Assembly (NCBI GenBank): GCA_002359185.1
Contig: DEML01000041.1
Coordinates: 44,666-108,665, forward strand
Length of the DNA stretch: 64,000 nt
Origin: Planctomycetaceae bacterium UBA2671
GTDB lineage: Bacteria > Planctomycetota > Planctomycetia > Planctomycetales > Planctomycetaceae
Direction: 5' to 3'
Positions within the stretch are counted from its first letter, which is position 1; every line of letters starts with the position of its first letter. Made by a program: the position numbers and the translations under genes. This document shows, piece by piece, positions 9,329-17,947 of the stretch. The notes under the pieces were generated by a model, which searched no databases, was not told the DNA's origin, and saw nothing but the letters and a program-made list of their open reading frames with translations.

Positions 9329-10278
9329 AATTCATTTAATACCTGACCGTCGTTGATTCTTTCGAGATTAAATCGAATACTGTAATCCGTATTTTCACTC
9401 AAAAAGCGAACACCTCCGTCAGCGAGTACCATTTGTATTCCGCCTTGATGGTAACTTCCGGTCCAACCCCAATCGCCTAACCTTGGCTTATGGTCTGTGC
9501 CGGAACGTACCGTTGTATTGGGAGCTTGTGCAGAAAGACTCAAGCCAACCTGGACCCAACCTCGAGCGGCCCAGTGTGCATTTTGTCCGTTTCCACAACA
9601 GGCCTGCCTGGTTTCGAGAAGCATCGCGGTATTCGTCGTCCCGTCGGTAATATCGCGTACTTTGCATTTACTACCATCTTCAAACATAGTCCGTGAAGCT
9701 CGCTTGACCCAATAGTTACACACATCGTGATCTCGAAGAGCCGTGAAATCGTAGTTCGTTCGATGGACCGCAGTTTGCCCCGGAGGGTCGTAAAATGTTG
9801 GACTGAGAGATTGCGATACTGGACCAGGATCAGAAGGACACAAAAAGATATCCAGGTCACGGTCAATCAGTGTTCCATTGAAGGTTGCATCTCCACCTGC
9901 AAGTGGAATCGAACTTTGTGTTTTAACGTTGAAAGCTCTGTTGAAATCCAATTGATCATACAAAGCTCCCTGCTCCAGTCCCGGCAATAACATGACCAGC
10001 CCATTCATGTTCATCGCAACTGCTCCTGCAGTTCCGTTCGCATCATCACAATCTCCACCAGCCACTTGTCCCGGAGGGAAGACGGAATGGGTGTCATGAT
10101 AATTGTGTAGAGCTAATCCAATTTGCTTCATTTTGTTTTTACAGGCACTGCGTCTGGCCGCTTCCCGCGCTTGCTGCACTGCAGGTAACAGCAGGGCTAC
10201 TAATATCGCAATGATGGCTATAACAACGAGTAACTCGATTAGCGTAAAGCCTGTTCGCGAATTGATTCTCTGGCTCAT
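9325..10278 (-). CDS. DUF1559 prepilin-like protein
   Basis: A planctomycete-type protein with a type IV prepilin N-terminus. The cleavage and methylation motif is GFTLIELLVVIAIIAILVA, followed by the LLPAVQQAREAARR segment used throughout DUF1559. The C-terminus has the H-X9-DG signature in YHQGGIQMVLADGGVRFL. It should be processed by a prepilin peptidase and inserted in the membrane or a pseudopilus. The ATG at 10278 follows a strong AGGAGGGG. Planctomycete genomes carry many paralogues whose roles are mostly unknown. A lipoprotein gene follows on the same strand. Confidence 0.93.
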   Translation of the reverse strand: MSQRINSRTGFTLIELLVVIAIIAILVALLLPAVQQAREAARRSACKNKMKQIGLALHNYHDTHSVFPPGQVAGGDCDDANGTAGAVAMNMNGLVMLLPGLEQGALYDQLDFNRAFNVKTQSSIPLAGGDATFNGTLIDRDLDIFLCPSDPGPVSQSLSPTFYDPPGQTAVHRTNYDFTALRDHDVCNYWVKRASRTMFEDGSKCKVRDITDGTTNTAMLLETRQACCGNGQNAHWAARGWVQVGLSLSAQAPNTTVRSGTDHKPRLGDWGWTGSYHQGGIQMVLADGGVRFLSENTDYSIRFNLERINDGQVLNEF

Positions 10279-10540
10279 ATTCCCCTCCTGTTACTGAATA
10301 ATTTAAGTACAGGTTGATATACAGCAGATTTGGGGCCAAGAATTTTAAATTCGGTACATTTTCATTAATGTATTGTATTTACAGCCAAACTGAGATATCG
10401 CGATGTATCATGACATGTTAGTCTCTTGATCCCATCTTCATATCTGCCTTACGCCTCAGCAATGATGCAAATCGGAAAGGCAAATTAAAGATGATGAAAC
10501 CAATCACTGACTTCACCTGAATTCAATACCAGCAATTTGT

Positions 10541-11437
10541 TCACGTCATCGGAATATAGCGGGAAAGGATGATTCCGGGGATCATCATTAGGGCGGCTGC
10601 GATGGCCATCGGCATTGAATGCGGGCCGCCGTGAGCAATGATGACGATGGCTTCGAGCATTGGAATCGTAAGTAACATGGCACGAACGGTTTGCTGGACT
10701 TGTGCCGGTTCACGCGATCGAATTGCGGGCAAGGCTCTGCGTAGCACCTGAAATGCGATTAATATCAGCATGACCACGACCAGCATGACAGCAGAACCAG
10801 TCGAAAGCACAGCGGCTATCACTCCCCAGGCGAGTAGTGCTAATACAGAAAGTATTAAGCCAACGGTTAATGGCCAGGCTGCACTTTTTTGGGCTTCGCT
10901 GCGGGCGAACAGGGTGATACCGCAGACATACAATGTCATGACGACTGCGACAATCAGCGCAGGATAATCGCCCCATTGGTTGAATGAAGTTACGCAAGCT
11001 GCTCCCAGCAGGACATTAAAGCCCCGGCACAATCCCATCAGCAAAGGTCCCGCTGAAGTTTTTTTCCCGCCTGCGTCATAAGCCATAATTGCCCCCGCAA
11101 GAGCCAGACTGACAAAAAACGCAGGCATCGAAACGAGCAAAGCAGCACAAACTCCTGCCAACATCAAGACAGAAGCCAGCAGTCGTGCAAATTTGGGTCT
11201 GATTTCCCGAGCCGGCAGGGGGCGATTCGGACGTTCGACAAGATCCTGTTTAATGTCGAATAGATCATTCCAGACCATCCCGGAAAGATACAGACAACCT
11301 GAAGCAGCCAGGAGTCCCGTTAATTCCAGAGGAGCAATTTCTCCTTGTTGCACAATTGCGTAGCCGGCCAACACATCCGGAAATGTGGTGAAGACAGCCG
11401 GGATTCGCAATAAACGCAACAACGGCATCAAAGACAT
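10541..11437 (-). CDS. UbiA-family prenyltransferase, EboC-like
   Basis: A 298-residue polytopic membrane protein of the UbiA superfamily, which transfers polyprenyl groups to aromatic or other acceptors. The first Asp-rich motif is NDLFDIKQD (residues 57-65). The second region reads YDAGGKKTSAGPLLMGLCR, where the second aspartate of the usual DxxxD is replaced by lysine (K125). This combination with MGLCRGFNVLLG resembles EboC from memory, but no other ebo gene is adjacent. The substrate is unknown. The ATG at 11437 has no clear ribosome-binding site. Confidence 0.78.
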   Translation of the reverse strand: MSLMPLLRLLRIPAVFTTFPDVLAGYAIVQQGEIAPLELTGLLAASGCLYLSGMVWNDLFDIKQDLVERPNRPLPAREIRPKFARLLASVLMLAGVCAALLVSMPAFFVSLALAGAIMAYDAGGKKTSAGPLLMGLCRGFNVLLGAACVTSFNQWGDYPALIVAVVMTLYVCGITLFARSEAQKSAAWPLTVGLILSVLALLAWGVIAAVLSTGSAVMLVVVMLILIAFQVLRRALPAIRSREPAQVQQTVRAMLLTIPMLEAIVIIAHGGPHSMPMAIAAALMMIPGIILSRYIPMT

Positions 11438-11499
11438 TGTACTAATTGGCCCTCATATTCTTCTAGATGTCTCTGTCAGGCTTTCCAGAATTAATCAGT

Positions 11500-11829
11500 T
11501 CAGTGAGATCCGCAGCCACCTGCTCCCATGTTATTCGATTGTGCCAATGCGTCTTCGGCTTCGGTAATCATGCCGCAACGCTGGGAAATAACAGAGAGTT
11601 GAGCGTGAGAGAACGGGTCATCGGGTTCGATCTCGACAACTTTTTTCGCATGAGCCAGTGCCTGCTCGTTGTGTCCCAGTTTCTGCAAATGCACGGCCAG
11701 AGCCGTGTGAGCCAGCACATATTGATCGTCCTGAACCAGAATTTCGCGAAGCTTGGCGACTGCTCCTTCGAGATCGCCCACATTTTTAAGCTTGGTGGCT
11801 TCATCGTAAAGTGTATTTAAATCTGACAT
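11500..11829 (-). CDS. Small TPR protein
   Basis: A 109-residue soluble protein of about three tetratricopeptide-like helix pairs (for example EGAVAKLREILVQDDQYVLA and NEQALAHAKKVVEIEPDDPF). It ends in a glycine/cysteine-rich tail, MGAGGCGSH. Such proteins mediate protein-protein contacts; no partner can be named. The ATG at 11829 is chosen because AAGGAG lies six bases upstream; the longer frame back to 11892 lacks this. It lies just upstream of the UbiA-like gene on the same strand, so the two may be cotranscribed. Confidence 0.75.
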   Translation of the reverse strand: MSDLNTLYDEATKLKNVGDLEGAVAKLREILVQDDQYVLAHTALAVHLQKLGHNEQALAHAKKVVEIEPDDPFSHAQLSVISQRCGMITEAEDALAQSNNMGAGGCGSH

Positions 11830-12165
11830 GCATATCTCCTTAGATGGGAAGCGGATGAGATTTCCAGTGGATTTCAATGACCGCAATTTCATTATTAGAC
11901 ACTATCCTCATTGTACTCAGTCATGTGATGGAATCCAATTCTTAATAGACATTTAGAACCGCAGATAAACGCGGATGCACGCAGATCAGTTTTATCCGCG
12001 TTTACCTGCTTGCATCCGAGGTTCAAATTATTACTCAAAACGCTCTCAATTTCGGAACAGAAAAATTCTCCGACTCTCTTTCCGCTTGAAAACCCGTCGA
12101 ATATCTTTCATTCTTGATACACTCTCTTGATCACCAATAACAATCAGTATTCACAGGAGCAGAAA
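11830..12165. other. Intergenic interval with a family F hairpin
   Basis: Divergent spacer between the TPR and LRR genes. It contains the family F element at 11956-12024. No further gene or clear promoter could be assigned. Confidence 0.5.
11956..12024. repeat. Family F inverted repeat (AACCGCAGATAAACGCGGAT)
   Basis: The left arm AACCGCAGATAAACGCGGAT is answered by ATCCGCGTTTACCTGC and a final GAGGTTC, giving a long imperfect hairpin. A second copy lies at 19117-19172. Confidence 0.75.
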
Positions 12166-12837
12166 ATGATTCTTCGCCTCGCCATCATTACGGCCGTTTT
12201 GCTTGGAACGATTTCTCAAGTCCATGCTCAGTACGATGAGGTCAAAAAAAAGGGAGGTCGCGTTTTACCTTTGTCTCAGGCTGATGATCGTGTCGAGATT
12301 TCCTACCATCTTTCGAGCGATGAGATCACCGATGCTAATCTCCAGCCGCTGGTCGGTCTCGAAAAAGTCTATGCGATCAATCTCCGCGGCACGAAAGTCA
12401 CAAATGCGGGTCTGGCTTCCATCTCAAAGCTGGAGTCCCTGACACGTCTTCATCTTGAAAAAACAGAGATTGGCGATGAAGGCCTAACACATCTCTCCGG
12501 CTTGAAAAACCTGGAGTATCTCAATCTGTATGCCACGAAAGTGACCGATGCAGGGCTCTCATCTCTTGAAGGTCTGACGAAGTTAAAAAAACTCTACCTC
12601 TGGGAGTCGGGAGTGACAAAAGCCGGAGTTGAAAAACTGCAGGCTGCGTTGCCTGAACTGGAAATCATTGCAGGATTCGAAGAACCAAAACCAGCAGCAG
12701 AGGAGCCGAAACCAGAAGAAAAGCCAGCCGAAGAGAAGAAACCCGAAGAGAAGAAACCCGAAGAGAAGAAACCCGAAGAGAAGAAACCCGAAGAGAAGAA
12801 ACCCGAAGAGAAGCCAGCAGAAGAGAAGAAAGAGTAA
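12166..12837 (+). CDS. Secreted leucine-rich-repeat protein with EEKKP tail
   Basis: A 223-residue exported protein. A signal peptide covers residues 1-21 (cleavage near VHAQ). About five leucine-rich repeats follow (roughly 45-165; for example LTRLHLEKTEIGDEGLTHL). The end is a charged proline/glutamate/lysine tail from 171. The tail is coded by five exact copies of a 15-bp unit at 12730-12804. The ATG at 12166 has AGGAG six bases upstream. LRR proteins of this short type are frequent in planctomycetes; the ligand is unknown. The tail may act as a flexible spacer or bind polyanions (inference). Confidence 0.82.
   Translation: MILRLAIITAVLLGTISQVHAQYDEVKKKGGRVLPLSQADDRVEISYHLSSDEITDANLQPLVGLEKVYAINLRGTKVTNAGLASISKLESLTRLHLEKTEIGDEGLTHLSGLKNLEYLNLYATKVTDAGLSSLEGLTKLKKLYLWESGVTKAGVEKLQAALPELEIIAGFEEPKPAAEEPKPEEKPAEEKKPEEKKPEEKKPEEKKPEEKKPEEKPAEEKKE
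12730..12804 (+). repeat. Five tandem 15-bp units encoding EEKKP
   Basis: Five consecutive identical copies of GAAGAGAAGAAACCC lie inside the tail of the LRR gene, flanked by variant units. Unit length is a multiple of three, so copy-number changes keep the frame. Confidence 0.95.
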
Positions 12838-12847
12838 ATTGAAGTTT

Positions 12848-12903
12848 ACCAGCACGGAAACGCAAGCGAGTGTGTTCTTCACTCGCTTGCGTTTCGTGCT
12901 GGT
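12848..12903. repeat. Family E hairpin (AGCACGAAACGCAAGCGAGTG)
   Basis: A near-perfect inverted repeat of about 24 bp with a 6-8 base loop and one bulged G, directly after the LRR gene. No T-run follows, so it is not a classical terminator, although it could still stabilise the 3' end. A related copy is at 52520-52586. Confidence 0.8.
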
Positions 12904-12962
12904 ATTTAAATTGTAAAATATGAGGGCGGCTCCTTGAGCAAGCCCCCTTATAATACTCTGAA

Positions 12963-13601
12963 CTACTCCGGCAGGCGTTTCACTTTGATTTCACGGAAAT
13001 AGACTTTGCTGCCGGGGTCGTGAGCCTGCAAAGCAAATGTTCCTGAAGAAAGCACGCGTTCAAAATCCTGACCGGGTTTTGCTCCCTGTGGTTCGTAGTA
13101 ATCGACACAGACTTTATCGTTAATGAGGGTTTGCACGTGATTTCCCTTGACGATGATTTTGTAATCAAACCATTCGTTATCGACAGCCGGGGAATCGTAA
13201 AGGATGTTGGAAACCGCATAAATTGAGGCGGTTTTCTTAGGATCTTTTTCATAGGTATTGTTCACCTGACATTCAAATCCTCCCTTGGGCCAGCCGTCAT
13301 CCTGATATTTCGTATGGAAGTAAATTCCGCCATTGCTGTTCGGCTCTGTTTTTACCTGACACTGGAATTCAAAGTTTTTGAACGGTTTGTCATCTCCCAC
13401 ATAGAACAGGTGGCTGCGTTCGCCCTGACAGGTAAAGGCTCCGTCTTCAATTTTCCAGCTGTCCGAATTTTCGTTGATTTTCCAGCCTTCGAATGTCTTT
13501 CCGTCCATCAGCGAAACCCACCCGTCCTCACCAGCCTGCAAGGTTGATGTCATCGATAACAGAGATACAGTCGCTACGAGGATGAGAGAGATTTGTCGCA
13601 T
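12963..13601 (-). CDS. Secreted DUF1080 (3-keto-disaccharide hydrolase-like) protein
   Basis: A 212-residue exported protein with a signal peptide ending near LQAGEDG. The mature part is a single DUF1080 jelly-roll, with the usual opening WVSLMDGKTFEGWK, the central GGIYFHTKYQ and the end SKVYFREIKVKRL. This family is named after 3-keto-glycoside hydrolases and is greatly expanded in planctomycetes for sugar breakdown. The start at 13601 has AAGGAG seven bases upstream; an ATG two codons earlier (13607) is too close to it. No partner enzyme is adjacent. Confidence 0.88.
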   Translation of the reverse strand: MRQISLILVATVSLLSMTSTLQAGEDGWVSLMDGKTFEGWKINENSDSWKIEDGAFTCQGERSHLFYVGDDKPFKNFEFQCQVKTEPNSNGGIYFHTKYQDDGWPKGGFECQVNNTYEKDPKKTASIYAVSNILYDSPAVDNEWFDYKIIVKGNHVQTLINDKVCVDYYEPQGAKPGQDFERVLSSGTFALQAHDPGSKVYFREIKVKRLPE

Positions 13602-13796
13602 GGGCATTCTCCTTAGTGGGAATTGTTTGTGGAATGGGGTAGATTTAGAGTGAATTCATACAAAAATGGTTAGATGTCCCATCTTCGCTCTACAATTCTT
13701 ATACCGCTAACTGTTGATGGATGCCATCGTCGAAACTGAAAACCGATTCTGAAATAGGCTTTTCGGAGTCTCTCACTCCAGGAAACTGTGATATTT

Positions 13797-14930
13797 ATGG
13801 CTGAACACGTTGCTTCCCACGCTCCCAAGGCTGCTCGAAATTCGCAACGGGGACTCGTTATCTGGCACGGCATGCGGATGGGAGATTTCGCGAAACTGGT
13901 CCGAGTCGGAGCGGAACTGCACTGGACACAACTCCATCGCATTCTGCCGACCCTGTTTATGACGGTCCACAATTCCGTCTGGGCTCCCATCGAGAAAATG
14001 CGATTTCGCAAGCAGATTGAGCAAACCCAAGTTCAGCCTCCCGTATTCGTCCTCGGCCACTGGCGTTCCGGCACAACCTACCTACACAACTTAATGACGC
14101 TCGATGATCGATTCACCTACCCGAATCTCTACGAGTGCATCTTCGCCCATCACTTTTTGACCACCGAAAAAACGATGGCGGGCCTGACGAATTTCATCGT
14201 TCCTAAAAAACGGCCAATGGATAACATGCAGACCGGCTGGAAACTGCCGCAGGAAGATGAAATGGCCCTGCTGCTCACCACTACATACTCCCCGTATCGC
14301 AACCTGGCATTTCAGGGACACCGTGAACGCTACGAAGATTACTTCGATTTCAAAAACGCGGATCCCAAAGAGCGGGAAGAGTGGAAGCAGGCGTTAATGA
14401 CGTTTGCCAAAAAGCTGACCATCCGCAACAACAAGCCGATCGTGTTTAAATCTCCCGGACACACCTACCGCATCGAAATTCTGAGGGAGTTGTTTCCGGA
14501 TGCCAAGTTCGTCTACATCCATCGACACCCCTACGATGTTATTCGCTCAACGATCTATCTGCGTGGCGTGATGTTCCAGACCAACGCCCTCGGGCGGTTG
14601 AATCTCGAACGGAACGAAGAACTGATCTACGAAGCCTACGAGCAATGCATCCGCACTTACGAGCAGGACAAACAACAGATTCCCGAAGGCAACCTGACCG
14701 AAATCAAATACGAAGATCTCGAACAGAACCCGATTGAACACATGCGCAAAGTCTACGAAGAACTCAGCCTGCCCGTCTTTGATCATGTCCAACCGGAAAT
14801 CGAGAAGTATGTCGCCGGACAGAAAGAATACAAAAAGAACGAATTCGCCACCGATCCTGTGCTGGCTGAAGTGATTAATACGCGGATGAAATTTGCGCTG
14901 GAGAAGTATGGATATGATCCGGTGACGTGA
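13797..14930 (+). CDS. PAPS-dependent sulfotransferase family protein
   Basis: A 377-residue sulfotransferase-fold protein expected to move sulfate from PAPS to an unknown acceptor. The 5'-phosphosulfate loop is GHWRSGTTYLHNLM (residues 87-100). The 3'-phosphate motif lies in FVYIHRHPYDVIRSTIYL. There is no signal peptide. The start is the ATG at 13797; a GTG three codons upstream at 13788 has an AGGA closer to it and is a real alternative. The downstream gene starts 67 bases after the stop on the same strand. Planctomycetes carry many such genes, possibly for sulfated polysaccharides or lipids. Confidence 0.86.
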   Translation: MAEHVASHAPKAARNSQRGLVIWHGMRMGDFAKLVRVGAELHWTQLHRILPTLFMTVHNSVWAPIEKMRFRKQIEQTQVQPPVFVLGHWRSGTTYLHNLMTLDDRFTYPNLYECIFAHHFLTTEKTMAGLTNFIVPKKRPMDNMQTGWKLPQEDEMALLLTTTYSPYRNLAFQGHRERYEDYFDFKNADPKEREEWKQALMTFAKKLTIRNNKPIVFKSPGHTYRIEILRELFPDAKFVYIHRHPYDVIRSTIYLRGVMFQTNALGRLNLERNEELIYEAYEQCIRTYEQDKQQIPEGNLTEIKYEDLEQNPIEHMRKVYEELSLPVFDHVQPEIEKYVAGQKEYKKNEFATDPVLAEVINTRMKFALEKYGYDPVT

Positions 14931-14997
14931 AATGCCACAACAGGATGCCCAAACGTGTGTTTTCAATCATTTCATACAGCCAAGCTTTTGATGACTT

Positions 14998-15510
14998 ATG
15001 GATGAACATTCATTTCTTGAACGAATTCAATCAACACCCGGTGACATCGACTTACTTAGAGAATACGCGCATTGGCTGGTAACAAATAAAGACCCTCGTG
15101 GAAAACACCTGATTGCAGAACTCGATGTTCGTGTTGCAAAAGCTCAATTAATCCAATCAGAATATGATCTATTCCAAATGAGGTCTGTCCGCAGTTGTGA
15201 CTTTGAGTGGCTCGATTCTATTCTGCCACTCAATGTCATGTCGCCAGTTGAGGGTAAATTCTATTGTGCCCCCGCTCCTGATGAACTTCCATTTATAAAG
15301 CTGGGCGACTTCTGTTTCCCCGACACCATCATTGGAATCGTCGAAAGTCTGAAGGTGTTCCACAAAATTCCTGCTACTTACAGCGGCATCGTAGATGAAA
15401 TTGTTGTTACCCCTGGAGCATCTGTCACCTCTGGTGAAATTCTCATAAAACTCGTACGACCACAGAAACCAATATCTCACGGAAAACAAAGCAACTATGT
15501 ACAAGAATAG
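14998..15510 (+). CDS. TIGR02996-like domain fused to a biotinyl-like domain
   Basis: A 170-residue protein of two parts. Residues 5-45 resemble the TIGR02996 repeat-companion domain, ending YAHWLVTNKDPRGKHLIAEL. Residues 80-152 follow the biotin carboxyl carrier pattern: SPVEGKFYCAPAPDE, then the hairpin region VESLKVFHKI, then SGIVDEIVVTPGASVTSGEIL. In BCCP the modified lysine sits in AMKM; here it is SLKV, so K119 is kept but both methionines are lost. Whether it is biotinylated is doubtful. No biotin carboxylase is nearby. Both assignments are from sequence pattern only. Confidence 0.7.
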   Translation: MDEHSFLERIQSTPGDIDLLREYAHWLVTNKDPRGKHLIAELDVRVAKAQLIQSEYDLFQMRSVRSCDFEWLDSILPLNVMSPVEGKFYCAPAPDELPFIKLGDFCFPDTIIGIVESLKVFHKIPATYSGIVDEIVVTPGASVTSGEILIKLVRPQKPISHGKQSNYVQE

Positions 15511-15584
15511 ATAGCCGTTTTTCTGAGGCTTCGCTTCGACCTCAGCCACCCAAACCCTGTTAAGTTGATCTTTCTGGTTCTCTC

Positions 15585-17639
15585 TCACCGCCAATACTCA
15601 TCAAAGAACCCCGCCTCAACCACTTGTCCCGGCCAGAGTGCGTTCGGTTTTGTGTTGAGGTTGATGATTGCCCAGTCGGGAAGTTTGGGGACCTGGCGGG
15701 CGTTGTTGAGGTAGGCGTATTCTCGGTAGGTGAAGCCGCTGTTGAGGACGATGTAACGGCTTGGGTTTTCCGGGTTCGGGAAAATCAGGATCGGGGCGTG
15801 CACGGCTGGGTCGTAAGATTTGCCTTTGAACACTAACTTCTCTTCGGTCCACTCCAGTGGAAGTCGGTCGATAATCTTAGCCAGATACTGATTGCTGGAG
15901 GGATCGCCGAAGAGAATGAGGTTTGAGTTGGCGATTTTTTCATCGGTCAATTTTGTATCGTCTACTACGACCGCATCGCCGCGAAAGTGTCTTCGCCATT
16001 CCTGAATGAAGTGCTGCTGTTCGGCGTTTGTCCAGTCTCCCACATGATCGTGCCAGCTGGTTCCGGTGGGAGAGACGACGGTAAACGACTCCATGAAGGC
16101 ATCGTCGACTGGTCCCTGCAGATTATGCTTCTTCTTTAATCCGGTTGGCTCGGCTGACTGCTGAACCCATTGACGGCCTGCCCATCGTAAGGAACAGGAC
16201 CAGGAACGATCTGTCCCCGGGCGATCCAACTCCATGATTTGTTTGTGCAATGAAGGGCGACTTTGATATTTCGTAGTGAGGTGGATCTCGATTTTCTGAT
16301 CCAGCGGAAAGGAACATGTCCCCGCAGGAAAGTTCAAATCCAGTCCCGTCACACCTTGAACCGAAACCAGAATGCGTTTGTTTTCAGGTTCGAGTTCGGC
16401 ATAGACGCGGGACGGTTCCCAGTGTTGTTCCAGTCCAGTGACGGTGAGCCAGTGCAGTTTGTTGTACTTCAATGTGTGCGTGATGAATCGTAATTGCTGG
16501 GGAGGATCGAGCGAAACGTGTTCGGCGAGGCTGTCCAGTTTTGTGGTGATGATTTTATTCGATTCGGGATGAATCGCATGTTTGGTTTCCGGGCCGATGA
16601 TGTGCGTGAGTCGGATATTCTCTTTTGCGAGCGCCTGCTCCATAATATCTGCGGCCTGCTTTTGAATATCGAGTTCTCCGCTATAAGCAACCACAGGTAA
16701 TTGATAAAGGTTGAGAGCGTTATCCGTGCAGTCGTACATTCGCCAGAGTTTTTGTTCGTACCAGGTTGGATTGAGCGTTTCCTGCTGGAAGGATTTCAGG
16801 AACTCGGGAGTCTCGGCAAAGCCTGCTCCCGGGTTGGCGGCGAAGAAGAGATCGGGATAGTGCACCGCCATCTGCCAGCAACCGGCTCCGCCCATCGAAA
16901 ATCCGCGGACGGCTATCCGATGTTCATCAATGCGATAATTCTGCCTGGCATGTTCGAGAGCTTCCAGCACATCGACTTCGCCAGCGAATTTGAAGGCGTT
17001 GCTGTAGCGTCCGTAGGGATGCAGAATAAATGTATTGGCAGGCTGATATTGTCCACGACGGTTCATCCGCTGGTTGATGAAACTCGTTTCGAGCACCTTC
17101 TCGCCGCGACCATGAAACCAGAGATCGAGCCGAAATTTGTCGTTGTGTCCAAACGAATAATTGTGCGGAATTTCGAGGCCGTATGGTTGGACTGTGTTAT
17201 CGATGCGGGATCGATAGCCGCGGACGACGAGACCGGTTTGAGTCGTCCAGGGAGCATCCCCTTCCAGCAACGCCTCTGCTCTGCGTTTACCTTCAGCTAA
17301 AACCGATTTAGCCGCTTTAACTTCATTATCCGAATAGAGTTCCGAGTGTTCGATATTCTGTCGCAACGCTCGTGCGAAGATTTCAATATCTGGGAGGAGA
17401 GCAGGAGTGCGGGCATCTTTTCGTTTTCGCAATTGCTCGATCATTTCATCGAGTTGATCGATACCTGTCGTTAATTCCTGATGGTCCTGTTCACTCAGGG
17501 TTATTCCCACTGGAGGCACGGCTCGGACTTCTTCCGGGAGATTATCCTGAGGCCCATCTGCTCGAACCGAAGACATCAGTGAACAGAACAAAGACAGGGT
17601 GATGGCAAACAACAGCGAGCTACATTGTAGTTTTTGCAT
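15585..17639 (-). CDS. Secreted prolyl-oligopeptidase-like alpha/beta hydrolase
   Basis: A 684-residue exported protein. The signal peptide ends near VRADG. A helical region (about 45-125) precedes an alpha/beta hydrolase domain with nucleophile elbow GFSMGGAGC. The aspartate in YSGELDIQ and a histidine in TKHAIHPES are candidates for the rest of the triad. The C-terminal 300 residues look like beta-rich and Rossmann-like modules often attached to planctomycete hydrolases. The likely role is hydrolysis of peptide or ester substrates outside the cytoplasm. The ATG at 17639 has AAGGAG seven bases upstream. Confidence 0.83.
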   Translation of the reverse strand: MQKLQCSSLLFAITLSLFCSLMSSVRADGPQDNLPEEVRAVPPVGITLSEQDHQELTTGIDQLDEMIEQLRKRKDARTPALLPDIEIFARALRQNIEHSELYSDNEVKAAKSVLAEGKRRAEALLEGDAPWTTQTGLVVRGYRSRIDNTVQPYGLEIPHNYSFGHNDKFRLDLWFHGRGEKVLETSFINQRMNRRGQYQPANTFILHPYGRYSNAFKFAGEVDVLEALEHARQNYRIDEHRIAVRGFSMGGAGCWQMAVHYPDLFFAANPGAGFAETPEFLKSFQQETLNPTWYEQKLWRMYDCTDNALNLYQLPVVAYSGELDIQKQAADIMEQALAKENIRLTHIIGPETKHAIHPESNKIITTKLDSLAEHVSLDPPQQLRFITHTLKYNKLHWLTVTGLEQHWEPSRVYAELEPENKRILVSVQGVTGLDLNFPAGTCSFPLDQKIEIHLTTKYQSRPSLHKQIMELDRPGTDRSWSCSLRWAGRQWVQQSAEPTGLKKKHNLQGPVDDAFMESFTVVSPTGTSWHDHVGDWTNAEQQHFIQEWRRHFRGDAVVVDDTKLTDEKIANSNLILFGDPSSNQYLAKIIDRLPLEWTEEKLVFKGKSYDPAVHAPILIFPNPENPSRYIVLNSGFTYREYAYLNNARQVPKLPDWAIINLNTKPNALWPGQVVEAGFFDEYWR

Positions 17640-17947
17640 GATTTGGCTCCTTGCGATGTGAAAACTCCTGATTCCGAATGTAACGAACCTAATTGGCGTT
17701 GTGTACTGATCCGTTAATAACGATGAAAACGAAATTTTGATCTAAAGTCGGATTTATGTTGATCAGGAAAATTGGATTATCCGATATCCAATGATAGGGA
17801 GCCGTACAGGCGCATGAAGTCTGTACAGCAAGAGACCGTTCAATCCATTATGTCAGGCGGAGTTCTGCATAATGATCAGAGGGCAGGGGGAACCGCTCTC
17901 GACGGGTCAATTCGACACAGTTCAATCTCAGGGAGGGGATTTTACCG
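17640..17947. other. Divergent spacer without visible features
   Basis: About 300 bases between two divergent genes. It should hold promoters for both, but I could not pick convincing boxes. No repeat family member was seen. Confidence 0.4.

Noticed and set aside
12583..12882. A reverse-strand frame of repeated GFLLF units opposite the LRR gene tail
   Set aside because: It is the complement of the GAAGAGAAGAAACCC repeats and has no start signal.
12848..12903. A strong hairpin read as a terminator after the LRR gene
   Set aside because: No T-run follows, and the element recurs at 52520, so it is listed as a dispersed repeat.
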